DNA of 64,000 bases from the NCBI GenBank assembly GCA_950097015.1, contig CATNEN010000001.1:15911501-15975500 (forward strand), in the 5' to 3' direction. Positions within the stretch are counted from its first letter, which is position 1. Every line of letters starts with the position of its first letter. The position numbers and the translations under genes were made by a program. This DNA is from Macrostomum hystrix (taxonomy: Eukaryota > Platyhelminthes > Macrostomidae). This document shows, piece after piece, positions 45,960 through 58,699 of the stretch. Under the pieces are notes generated by a model that searched no databases, had not been told where the DNA came from, and saw nothing but the letters and a program-made list of their open reading frames with translations.

Positions 45960-48900
45960 GTGAGTTATTTTTGTGATAATAGCTTTTCTTTACTGGGATT
46001 GCCACAATCCCTGGTCCCTCAAATGTCCCAGCCACAAGCCCAGATCCTCAAATTGTATCAGCTGGAATCCCAGATCCTCAAATTGTATCAGCTGGAATCC
46101 CAGATCCTCAAATTGTATCAGCTGGAATCCCAGATCCTCAAATTGTATCAGCTGGAATCCCAGATCCTCAAATTGTATCAGCTGGAATCCCAGATCCTCA
46201 AATTGTATCATCTGGAATCCCAGATCCTCAAATTGTATCAGTTGGAATCCCAGATCCTCAAATTGTATCAGCTGGAATGCCAGATCCTCAAATTGTATCA
46301 GCTGGAATCCCAGATCCTCAAATTGTATCAGCTGGAATCCCAGATCCTCAAATTGTATCAGCTGGAATCCCAGATCCTCAAATTGTATCAGCTGGAATGC
46401 CAGATCCTCAAATTGTATCAGCTGGAATCCCAGATCCTCAAATTGTATCAGCTGGAATCCCAGATCCTCAAATTGTATCAGCTGGAATCCCAGATCCTCA
46501 AATTGTATCATCTGGAATCCCAGATCCTCAAATTGTATCAGCTGGAATCCCAGATCCTCAAATTGTATCAGCTGGAATCCCAGATCCTCAAATTGTATCA
46601 GCTGGAATGCCAGATCCTCAAATTGTATCAGCTGGAATCCCAGATCCTTAAATTGTATCAGCTGGAATGCCAGATCCTCAAATTGTATCAGCTGGAATGC
46701 CAGATCCTCAAATTGTATCAGCTGGAATCCCAGATCCTCAAATTGTATCAGCTGGAATCCCAGATCCTCAAATTGTATCAGCTGGAATCCCAGATCCTTA
46801 AATTGTATCAGCTGGAATGCCAGATCCTCAAATTGTATCAGCTGGAATCCCAGATCCTCAAATTGTATCAGCTGGAATCCCAGATCCTGAAACTCCGCCA
46901 AACCCATCCACAGTGCTGTCGCGCTTCTCTCTTCACTTTGGCGTTCGTTTCTACGCGTCGGACCCGTCCTGCCTAGTGGAAGAGTACACCCGCTATCAGC
47001 TGTTTCTACAGTTGAGACGAGACCTAACCTCTGGCCGTTTGGCTTGTCAACCGGAGATTGCCGCATTGTTGATCAGCTACGCTCTGCAATCTGATCTGGG
47101 TGATTGTCGGCTGCCAACAGACAACTCTTGCAGTGCCAACGAAACGAAACACAATGAGCGATGTAGATCGGTGGCGCAGATTTATCAGAATCAGTGCGAC
47201 TGTTTGAAATCTTGCCAACGGTTGAAACTGGCCAGCGTGCTCGGTCAAGGTGTCGATCTGGAGCAGCGCGCCTCTCAACTGCACGCTAATCACAGGTTCG
47301 CATATTCAAATTGCACTACTTATTTAGTAGCGATATGCGATCATTTACTTCCAAATTTATCCAATCATTTATTTGTTACAGAGGCCTAACTCCGGCGTGC
47401 GCCGAATTGAGTTTTCTACACACAGCTAGACAGTTGGACAACTATGGCTGTATTATGTTTCCAGTGTTGGTAAGACGAAACCAATTTAGTTCGTTACGAA
47501 TTCGCCTATTTTTAGAGTTAATAATAGGAAGACTACATAAAGTCTATAAAGTTTTTATAAAATACAGATATCCTCATTGATTTGACCGTTATCTCGTTCG
47601 GTTTGACTGTTATCCCTATGTTTGAATTTATTTTTATACTTTAAAAAATTTTGGGATGGGATCACATTAGATATATCCTTAGTTTGTGTGATATCCCCAT
47701 TAAAAGTGATACACTCCTGTTGCAGATTTCGCGCCTTTTATATCTCGTTAGTTCCAGTATAAAAGTGCACTTAAAGAACGCGACAAAACGTGGATGTGCA
47801 TTACATTAATTACCGTTGCCCCTTTCTTGAGGTTGGCAGGCGCTAATTAACGCACCAACAAGATTATAGAGACAGAATACCCGTTGATAATGACCTGCTC
47901 CTAGTTGCTAATAGGCAGTGCTAAAATGGACCCTAGCATTTTTCAGTGTTATGTATTGCGTGTGTGTTTATTTTGTGTTTTAATTATATTCAGGCAAAGT
48001 ATTATACCAAGCCAACATCAGAAACACTAATGTAACAATAATTACTTTTCAATTCAAGCAAGTTTTATTCAGCGTCCACCACCCCAATTTCACACCGATT
48101 TTCAATTCAGATAAGCGGCCCTCCGCACCCACCACCCCAATTTCACACCGATTTTCAATGCAGATAAGCGGCCCTCCGCACCCACCACCCCAATTTCACA
48201 CCGATTTTCAATGCAGATAAGCGGCCCTCCGCACCCACCACCCCAATTTCACACTGATTTTCAATGCAGATAAGCGGCCCTCCGCACCCACCACCCCAAT
48301 TTCACACCGATTTTCAATGCAGATAAGCGGCCCTCCGCACCCACCACCCCAATTTCACACTGATTTTCAATGCAGATAAGCGGCCCTCTGCACCCACCAC
48401 CCCAATTTCACACTGATTTTCAATTCAGATAAGCGGCCCTCCGCACCCACCACCCCAATTTCACACCGATTTTCAATGCAGATAAGCGACTATCAACCAC
48501 TGAACTCAAACTCCACTCTCTTAACACTCCAGGAGTGCGACAAGTCGCCAGCCTACCTTGGGGTCAACTGCTCCGGCCTGGCCGTGTTTCGCTCCGGCTC
48601 CCGGCAGCAGTTGTACGGCTGGGCCAGCATTGACCAGCTGAGCTTTCGCCGGCGTCTATTTCGTATCGGCCTCCGCAGCGACAATACGCGCATTGTCGAT
48701 TTCCACCTGGCCAGCTCTCGCCTCTGCAAGCTGGCGTGGCGCGAGTGTGCCCAGCAGCACGCGTTTTTTCGTCTGCCCCGACCGCAGCCGCCGCCGCCGC
48801 CAACGTTGTCAATGTCGGCGGCTTTATCGGCCGCCCTGTCGCCGCATTCGTCAGTGGTGTCTGCGATGGCCGCTAGACTGTCGGCGGCATTCGGCATGGT

Positions 48901-51900
48901 TGCCGGGCAGAGGAATTCCACCAATGGCAGATCCAGCAGTCTGAGACAGCGTCGAGAGCATCAGCAACACCAGTCGCAGACACAGTCAAAGCAGCAGCAG
49001 CAGCATATTCATCATCAGCATTCACTTCAGCGAGCTTTTCAGCGACTACCCTGGCGCCAGGCATTGGAGCCTGTGACACCCGCTGCTGCTGCTGTTGCTG
49101 CGGCTGCCAGTTATCGAGATCGGCGACGATTTCAGCTGACAGCCGCTGCCACTGCTGCAGCCTGCCACAGCCTGCCTGTGGTTGACGGCTCTGAAGGCGG
49201 TCGACAGTCTCACAGGATTAGAAGGCTCAGACAGGTACGATTCAGGAGCGGTCCTTCAGTGCCAACTGACTGACCCCTGATCCCTCAGTGCCAATTGACT
49301 GACCCCTGATCCTTCAGTGCCAACTGACTGACCCCTGATCCTTCAGTGCCAACTGACTGACCCCTGATCCTTCAGCCCCTTAGCATTCCTGATCATTCAG
49401 TGCCTCAGCAGTCGCTGATCCTTCAGTGCCTCGGCATTCCTGATCCTTCAGTGCCTCAGCAGTCGCTGATCCTTCAGTGCCTCAGCATTCCTGATCCTTC
49501 AGTGCCTCAGCAGTCGCTGATCCTTCAGTATTATCCTATCCTTGATTTCACCCATTCCATTCCGCGCATGCGGTAAAAGTGCATCTATAAAAAAGTATGC
49601 AAACAGTCGGTTTTTTTGTTTCACATTAAATTTTTTACATCTTTTACACGTATGTCTATTTCTCTGCTGGCTTTCCAGTGTGTGTGTGGTGGTTGCGTGT
49701 GTATGTGTGTATGTAGTGGGTGTGGCGGCCGTTGCGTGGGCGGCTGCTGTGGGTTTATGGGCCGCTGGGAGCTAAGGAATTCTAGGGAGCTGGAAGGCTG
49801 GGCGTACTTGCTATGTGGAACCCGGGCCAGCAGGAGAGTTCTATGAATAAATGCTAGCTATCCTACGATTTTTCTTTCCCTCCCCCTGTCGCTCTTCGCC
49901 TCCAGCGAGAGGCGCGGTTGATGGAATAGGAACCGGACGGCTAAATGGAGGGGTAGAAAAGTTGGGATAAGAGTGGGGGGGTTAGAGAATTGGGAGAAAA
50001 AGTGGATGGAAAAAATGGTGTGGGTGAGGAATTTTCTAGAGCTAGAGAATTGGAAAGCTGTGGCAAAGAAGGGCTTAGATGCTATGTGGACTGTTATTTA
50101 GGGAATTAGAGGAAAAGTGAAAGAGTTTTACTCAATCGGGCGGAAAAATTGTGAAAAGTTCTTCTTCAATTTTCTCCGCGCACTTTTTCTACAATTGCAT
50201 CGTTTCAGAATGAATCCATTTCTGATGTCTATATGTCTTTTAGTATCCGTTACATTTCTAGTTAAATAGCTCACGTGATTGCGTGGGCGGGCTGGGGTGG
50301 CTGCCCCTTAGCTCTTCGCTTGATCAACGCGTGGGCGATTTAATTGGCTAGAAAGCTGAGAATGGGGCTGAGATCCCTGATTTCACTTTGACTGAGATCA
50401 AGAGCAAATAAAAATTTCTTTCCTGCCCACCTTTTTACATTTTTTGCCTAATGAAGCTTCCTTTGGGATCTTGTTACTCATTGCTTCTGGTCTGTCTCAG
50501 TCTCTCTGGCAGATTTTTTTTCTGTTCTCACTGTCTCTAATGACACCTTCTTTCCTGTCTGTAATCCCCAGTTTCCCACTCTCTGTTTTTCCTTCTTCCA
50601 TACTGTCTGTAAATACCTGCCCCACTGTCTGTAAATACCTGTCACACTGTTTGTAAATACCTGTCCCACTGTCTGTAAATACCTGTCACACTGTTTGTAA
50701 ATACCTGTCCCACTGTCTGTAAATACCTGTCCCACTGTCTGTAAATACCTGCCCCACTGTCTGTAAATACCTGTCACATTGTCTGTAAAAACCTGTCACA
50801 CTGTCTGTAAATACCTATGTCACACTGTCTGTAAAAACCTGTCACACTGTCTGTAAATACCTGTCACACTGTCTGTAAATACCTGTCCCACTGTCTGTAA
50901 AAACCTGTCACACTGTCTGTAAATACCTATGTCACACTGTCTGTAAAAACCTGTCACACTGTCTGTAAAAACCTGTCACACTGTCTGTAAATACCTGTCC
51001 CACTGTCTGTAAAAACCTGTCCCACTGTCTGTAAATACCTGTCCCACTGTCTGTAAATACCTGTCCCACTGTCTGTAAAAACCTGTCACACTGTCTGTAA
51101 ATACCTGTCACACTGTCTGTAAATACCTGTCCCACTGTCTGTAAACACCTGTCCCACTGTCTGTAAATACCCGTCTGTAATTCCCAGTTTCTTTCTGTCT
51201 TAAGCCTGTTGCATTGTCTATAGATAAAAATTAGCTCCTTAGTATTAGTGCTGCAGAATGAAATTATTGACCAGTAGATTCCAATTCCAATTCTTTGCCG
51301 CTACTCTTCCATAATCTGTATTAGTACATTCCCGCATTCGCTCCCTTCTCAACGCGGCGTAAACAACTTTTTCAGGTCTCTCTCTCCACTCTCTGTCCCG
51401 GCTCTAACTCTCATCTTATCGTCCCCAGCTCTATCTTTCTACTCGGCTACTGTGCCCTCCCACCCCACCCTCCTACCCGCCCGGGACATTTTCTTCTCTA
51501 CCGAGTTTGGAGCCTCTTGAGTAGGCCCGGCCAGAGGATTCAAACTGTCCTCTATCCTCTGTGTGTGCGCGCGTCATGAGCCGGCGATTCTCTCCGCCGA
51601 CGGATTTGCCAGATTCCCGTCCCGATGCGACCCGGCCGATGATGGCAGAAGGACAGGCTGCTGGCTAGCTTGCGTGCTCCCTGTTCGTCCCCTCTCTACT
51701 CAGTCTTCTCATGGATAGTTCTCACTCCAGCTGTCCTTATTCAATCCTAATAGAGAGGCCCAGAGTCCCCTACTTGAAAATAGACTCCCACACCTACGCG
51801 TGTGTGTTTTTTATAGATTGCCTTTGTTGCACTTGGGAAAGTTTGCCTGTTCTTTTTTTATTTATTTCTCTATTACTCTTCTACCGCTGTCTTCTCTCTG

Positions 51901-54900
51901 ATGCCCATCAGTTTATCAACTCTTTCCAACATACATTTTCTATCTTCTTTTTCCCTTCCATTTCTACCCTTTCTCTTCTTACATTTCTACCCTTTCTCTT
52001 CTTACATTTCTACCCTTTCTCTTCTTACATTTCTACCCTTTCTCCACTTACATTTCTACCCTTTCTCTTTCATTTCTACCCATTCTCATCTTACATTTCT
52101 ACCCCTTCTCCACTTACATTTCTACCCTTTCTCCTCTTACATTTCTACCCTTTCTCCTCTTACATTTCTACCCTTTCTCTTCTTACATTTCTACCCTTTT
52201 TCTTCTTACATTTCTACTTTTTCTCTTCTTACATTTCTACTTTTTCTCTCCTTACATTTCTACCCTTTCTCCTCTTACATTTCTACCCTTTCTCCTCTTA
52301 CATTTCTACCCTTTCTCCTCTTACATTTCTACCCTTTCTCACCTTACATTTCTACCCTTGGATTTCTGCCTTTCGATTCTCCCACCTCTCCCCTTCGATT
52401 CCCCCCTCTGCCCCTTCCATTTCTCCTCTCTTTTTTCCCATCCATTTTCAAAATTCCGTGTTAGTAATGTCCCGAATGGCAATATGAGATTCCACCCAGT
52501 AACCATAAATAAATTCGAATCCAGTTTGCATGCGTTTAATACGCTGAGCTAATAATGAGGCTAAATTGATAAAGCTATCAGCTGAATAACACTTCACCTC
52601 ACCAAGATTTTGCCCAAATGAAGTGTCTCTTCTAGGTTTTAATTAGCACTGTGTCAGCTGGTGACCGACCAATCAATTTCTTCTTCTCCTGCGCTCTCCT
52701 AATCAAGCAAGCCAGGTGTTTTTTCTCATAATACTTTGGATAAGCTGGGGGCTACCTTCCATTTTAGGCTGCTATGATATTCTATAATATAAAATTGTGA
52801 TAGGATTTATTATTTTTACAAATAAACAGTGCCTGTCCTTAGTTGTATTGGATAGCTGATTATTGCGGTCTTATCCATCGGCTTAGAAACTAATTGGTGT
52901 GTTGGCACTCGTAATATTATAGCATCTGCGGTCTCTTCCTGGTTACCTGCCTACTCTCCTCTGCTTATCTACTAATATGTCTACCTGTCTATCTTCTAAT
53001 CTGTCTACTTATCTATCCACCTATCTATCTACCAATCTGTCTACCTATCTATCTTGAAATCTGCCTACCTATCTATCTAACAGTCTTTCTACCTATTTAT
53101 CTACCAGTCTTTCTACCTATCTATCTACCAATCTGTCTATCTACCTATCTATCTACCAATATCTCTACCTATCTATCTACTAATCTGTCTACCTATCTAT
53201 CTATCTACCAATGTCTCTACCTATATACCTACTAATTTGTCTACCTATCTATCTATCTACCAATGTATCTACCTATCTATCTACTAATTTGTCTACCTAT
53301 CTATCTATCTACCAATGTCTCTACCTATCTATCTACTAATTTGTCTACCTATCTATCTATCTACCAATGTCTCTACCTATCTATCTACTAATCTGTCTAC
53401 CTATTTATCTATCTACCAATATCTCTACCTATCTATCTACTAATCTGTCTACCTATTTATCTATCTACCAATATCTCTACCTATTTATCTACTAATCTAT
53501 CTACCTATCTATCATTCGCTATTAGCTAAAATGGATATAGTTTTAAGACTAAACGGCCAGAATGTTTGTCTTGCTAAGTACTACCTTACAATGTTTTATG
53601 TACATGGCAATCATTGCTTGCTTGATATACAGGCATAAGTGAAACATGGGATACATACGATAGATGAGGCAGAGAACTTTTAGGGCAATGAAAGTACTGA
53701 CAAACTCTCTTACACAGCTAGCCAATGAGCATTCGACCTTCACGCGAACGACATTCGCCCGGCCGTCCACCCTCATCCTCCATCTTACTTGAAGCCCGTC
53801 GCAGCTAGCATTCTGTGTTTCAACTCTTCTGCGTTTTACAGTCTCGCTTAGAAAGCAAATTCAGGCGTTAGATTTCATTCTAGTTTCGAAATAGTGAAAC
53901 AAAATATTGTTTCAACATCGAGGTGGCTACTGTATTTGACGGCGATAGTGGCGGCGGCGGCGGCGGTGGAGGCGTCGCTGCAAGGCGCATTTTAAAACGA
54001 CGCTCGCCTCCCCCGCCGCTGCCCTCCTCGTCGGCCTGTCTAATTGGCAACATCAGCGACGGCGGCAGCAGCAGCAACAACAGGCACTCATCAGCCATGG
54101 TCCAAGGAAATATTGGGTCGATTGAATCTGATAGATCAGTTGGCAGTTTAGATGACACCTGCTCAACTGATGGACTCAGTGGTGTTAGCCGAGAAGAGAT
54201 TTTGTCTCTGCAGGCGGTGCTACCTGTACCAGCGCCCGTGAGTGCCTTTGATAGGTTGTGCAGTCCCAGATTAAAGCCATAGACAGTAGACGATCAGAAT
54301 AGATCCGAGAGATTTCTCATTGAGATTAGATAGGATTGAGATTAAGAATAGATCTGTAGGAGAGAGATTTCTCATTGAGATTAGATAGGATTGAGATTAA
54401 GAATAGATCCGTAGGAGAGAGATTTCTTATTGAGATTAGATAGGATTGAGATTAAGAATAGATCTGTAGGAGAGATGTTAAATGGGTACCAGCATGAGCT
54501 GGGACAATTGAAGGTGGGTGTGGCGTCCCCCCAGTCCATGGACTGAACAGCCGTACGCAGCCTTCAGATGCGCCGCGCAATGGCAGCGGCTGTGCTGTCG
54601 GCTGCACATCTGGCCCAACTGGGACTTGATTAAGATTAGTAAAGTTTTCCGCTGGTAAAAAGCAAACAGATGTAATTTGTGATTAGTAACCAGACCCGAG
54701 TTTTTTTATCTTCACAGGGACCCCGTTTGCTTGCGTTCGCTTGTGTTCTGGATTATTTAAACTAGGTTTCTCTGCTTTTTGCATTATTTCTAATTCGTTT
54801 GTCATGGGTCTTCTGCTACAGGAAGCAGAAGATATCATTGCATGATGCGTGCAGCGGAAACTTTAAGTTCCAGTCACAAATAAAGTCGCCAAAATCCTCA

Positions 54901-57900
54901 TAAATTCCTGACTTCCTATTGATCCACAGCAGTTTAAAAATGCATTTAAAGCCAAAAAACGAGTTCAATGAAATCCCCAGAACATAATACTAATAAAATC
55001 CCAGTCAGAATACGTCCTAAAAATTTCCAAATGAATTCATTGAAATGCCATAATCCATTGAAGTCACCGGGATCATTCTAAATCACAAAATCCACTGAAG
55101 TCTTAATGATCCATCCACATCATCATAAAATCCCAAATAACTTAATAGAATCTCTAAAGACCCATTAAAAGACCCACTACAATCCCCAAGACCCACTAAA
55201 ATCCCCAAAACCAGCTAAAATCCCCAAGACCCGGAAAAAACCACAAAACCCGGTAAAATCCCCAAAACCCGGTAAAATCCCCAAAACCCGCTAAAATCCC
55301 CAAAACCCGGTAAAATCCCCAAAACCCGCTAAAATCCCCAAAACCCGCTAAAATCCCCAAAACCCGCTAAAATCCCCAAAACCCACTAAAATCCCCAAAA
55401 CCCACTTAAATTCCCAAAACCCACTAAAATCCCCAAAACACGCTAAAATCCCCAAAACCCACTAAAATCCCCAAAACCCACTAAAATCCCCAAAACCCAC
55501 TAAAATCCCCAAAACCCGCTAAAATCCCCAAAACCCACTAAAATCCCCAAAACCCACTAAAATCCCCAAAACCCACTAAAATCCCCAAAACCCACTAAAA
55601 TCCCCAAAACCCACTAAAATCACCAAAACCCGGTAAAGTCCCCAAAACCCGGTAAAGTCCCCAAAGCCCGCTTGAATCCCCAAATCCGGCACTTCTCCAG
55701 CAGCGGGCCGGGCCCGGCCTGAGCACAGCCACGGTTCGCATCAAGCCGGACAATGCCGGCCGGTTCGGCTTCAACGTGAAAGGCGGCGCGGATCAGGACT
55801 CGCCAATCCTGGTGTCTCGGGTGTCGCCGAATTCGCCAGCCGATCAGACCGAGCCGCGGCTTCGCCAGGGCGACCAGCTGCTGTACATCAACGGCCGCAA
55901 TCTGGGAGGCCACACTCACGAGCAGGCCGTGCAGTTCATTCGGGCAGCGGCTGAAAGACATTCTGGCGAATTGCTTCTAGTTGTACGGCAGTCAAGCGAG
56001 ACGGACCCCGGTCCCGTTGAACCTCTGCCGCCGACGCAGCAGCAGCAGCCGACGGTTGAACGACTGCCGGATGATAGCGGCGACGTGCTTGACGACGACG
56101 ACACCGACGATGATGATGATCTTGATGACGATGGCAATCTGACTAAACTCAATGGCAAGGAGACCGCCGGCGAATCTATGCAACGATTGGAGAAACAATT
56201 GAAAAGCGGAAGGGCGTTGGTTCGATTCGACCGGCTCTACAGGCGCAAGCCCGGCCTCAGCATGTGCGCCGCGAGGAGGCCGGAAAATCTGGCCAAGAAT
56301 CGCTACAGAGACATCAGCCCCTGTGAGTCACTGGCACTCTTCTGTCACTCTACTGTCACTTTCCTGTCACTTTACTGTCACTCTACTGTCACTCTACTTT
56401 CACTCTTGTCATTCTAGTTTCACTCTACTGTCATTCTACTGTCACTCTACTTTCACTCTTGTCATTCTAGTTTCACTCTACTGTCATTCTAGTTTCACTC
56501 TACTGTCATTCTAGTTTCACTCTACTGTCATTCTAGTTTCACTCTACTGTCACTCTAGTTTCATTCAACTGTCACTCTATTTTCATTCAACTGTCATTCT
56601 AGTTTCACTCTACTGCCATTCTAGTTTCACTCTACTGTCACTCTAGTGTCACTCTACTGTCAGTCTAGTTTCACTCTACTGTCACTCTAGCGTCACTCTA
56701 CTGTCAGTCTAGTTTCACTCTACTGTCACTCTAGTGTCACTCTACTGTCAGTCTAGTTTCACTCTACTGTCACTCTAGTGTCACTCTACTGTCAGTCTAG
56801 TTTCACTCAACTGTCACTCTAGTGTCACTCTACTGTCAGTCTAGTTTCACTCTACTGTCACTCTAGTTTCATTCAACTGTCACTCTTCTGTCAGTATCTA
56901 CTGTCACTCTTCTGTCAGTATCTACTGTCACTCTTCTGTCAGTATCTACTGTCACTCTTCTGTCAGTATCTACTGTCACTCTTCTGTCAGTATCTACTGT
57001 CACTCTTCTGTCAGTATCTACTGTCACTCTTCTGTCAGTATCTACTGTCACTCTTCTGTCAGTATCTTCTGTCAAACTATAATTCTGCACTATTAGTAGT
57101 TGCACTGAGTGACTCCTGCAGTGTGTGCAAACTAACTAGATAGTTGATAATTGCATCATTGTGTATGGGTTTCAATCTATTACAATTGCTGCACTGGATA
57201 GCAACTGTGAAATAGTTGTTCTGTAACTGTGCGAGCTGTCTTATCCTGCCCTGTAGTTACTCAGGCCTGCATAATTATCTGGCTGAGGGCCTGGATTGCC
57301 AGCCCCATCCCCTGCTCTGCTCAGCTCTGTGTCAGCAATCGCATCAACCCTGTTTTTTCGCTTGCTCAGTGCCTCGGTGGTCGTTCGTGCCTTTTCTTTC
57401 GAAATTATCGCGCTCTAAAACCTAGCAGTAGCCTGTCAGTGTGTCTGTGTCATTCTCATTAGTAGCTATCATTGTCACTGTCTAGCATTCTCTGCTAGTA
57501 CTCATATTCTTCTTCATTTATCCCATTTTCCTATTTATCGCCTTCTTCATATACATCCCCTGTTCCCATTCTTCCTTTTTATCTTATTTCCTCTATTACT
57601 CCATTATTCCCAATATTTAAATGTATCTCATTTTTGTTATTAGCTACATTTTTTAAATCTTCAGTTTTTCAGTTAGAACTGAATGGGGATGGGGCTCAGA
57701 GTCAGGAGTCAGATGGGACAGTCAGGAGTCAGATGGGACAGTCAGGAGTCAGATAGGACAGACAGGAGTCAGATGGGACAGTCAGGAGTCAGATGGGACA
57801 GACAGGAGTCAGATAGGACAGACAGGAGTCAGATGGGACAGTCAGGAGTCAGATGGGACAGACAGGAGTCAGATGGGACAGGCAGGAGTCAGATAGGAGA

Positions 57901-58635
57901 GTCAGGAGTCAGATGGGACAGTCAGGAGTCAGACAGGACAGGCAGGAGTCAGATAGGACAGTCAGGAGTCAGATAGGACAGTCAGGAGTCAGATAGGACA
58001 GTCAGGAGTCAGATAGGACAGTCAGGAGTCAGATAGGACAGTCAGGAGTCAGATGGGACTGGCAGGAGTCAGACAGGACAGTCAGGAGTCAGATAGGACA
58101 GTCAGGAGTCAGATGGGACTGGCAGGAGTCAGGAGTGAATTTTAATTGATTTCTTGGCTAATCCAGTCCGTGGACTGAGCAGCTGTACGCAGCCATTGAA
58201 AGCTCCTCCCTCCCTTATCCAGACGATGCCACTCGGGTCACCCTGAGTTGCACCCAGGAGGACGATGCATCAAGCGGCGGCGGCGGAGACTACATCAACG
58301 CCTCCCACGTGGACATGCGCATTCCAAGCCCGTGCGGCACTGTGAACCGCTACATAGCGGCCCAGGGACCGCTGCCGAACACCTGCGCGGATTTCTGGCA
58401 GATGTGCTGGGAGCAGTGCGCATCGCTCATTGTCATGCTCACGGTTAGCAATGAGCGCGGCCGTTGCAAATGCCACGAGTATTGGCCGCCACTTTACGAG
58501 TCTGTGCAATATGACAACGGCCTGACTGTCACCTGCGTCTCTGAACAGCTGCCCAGTGATTTTCTGACTGCCACCGAAACTGACGATATCAATGAGGCAG
58601 ATAAGACTGCTCAGATCCATACTGACAACAATAAC

Positions 58636-58699
<64 letters not shown>

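Noticed and set aside
45957-47066. Frames of 339 codons (+) and 358 codons (-)
   Set aside because: They are the 30-bp array in phosphatase intron 3, open in several frames. The flanking exons and their phases show this is an intron.
48068-48485. CRISPR array
   Set aside because: Units are contiguous with no unique spacers; this is a eukaryotic minisatellite. The same applies to the other arrays.
51711-52487. 258-codon Phe/Leu/Ser/Pro-rich membrane-like frame
   Set aside because: It is the 23-bp pyrimidine array in intron 6 read in frame.
53880-54158. Minus-strand frame opposite exon 7
   Set aside because: It mirrors the Gly and Pro runs of the plus frame and has no fitting splice sites.
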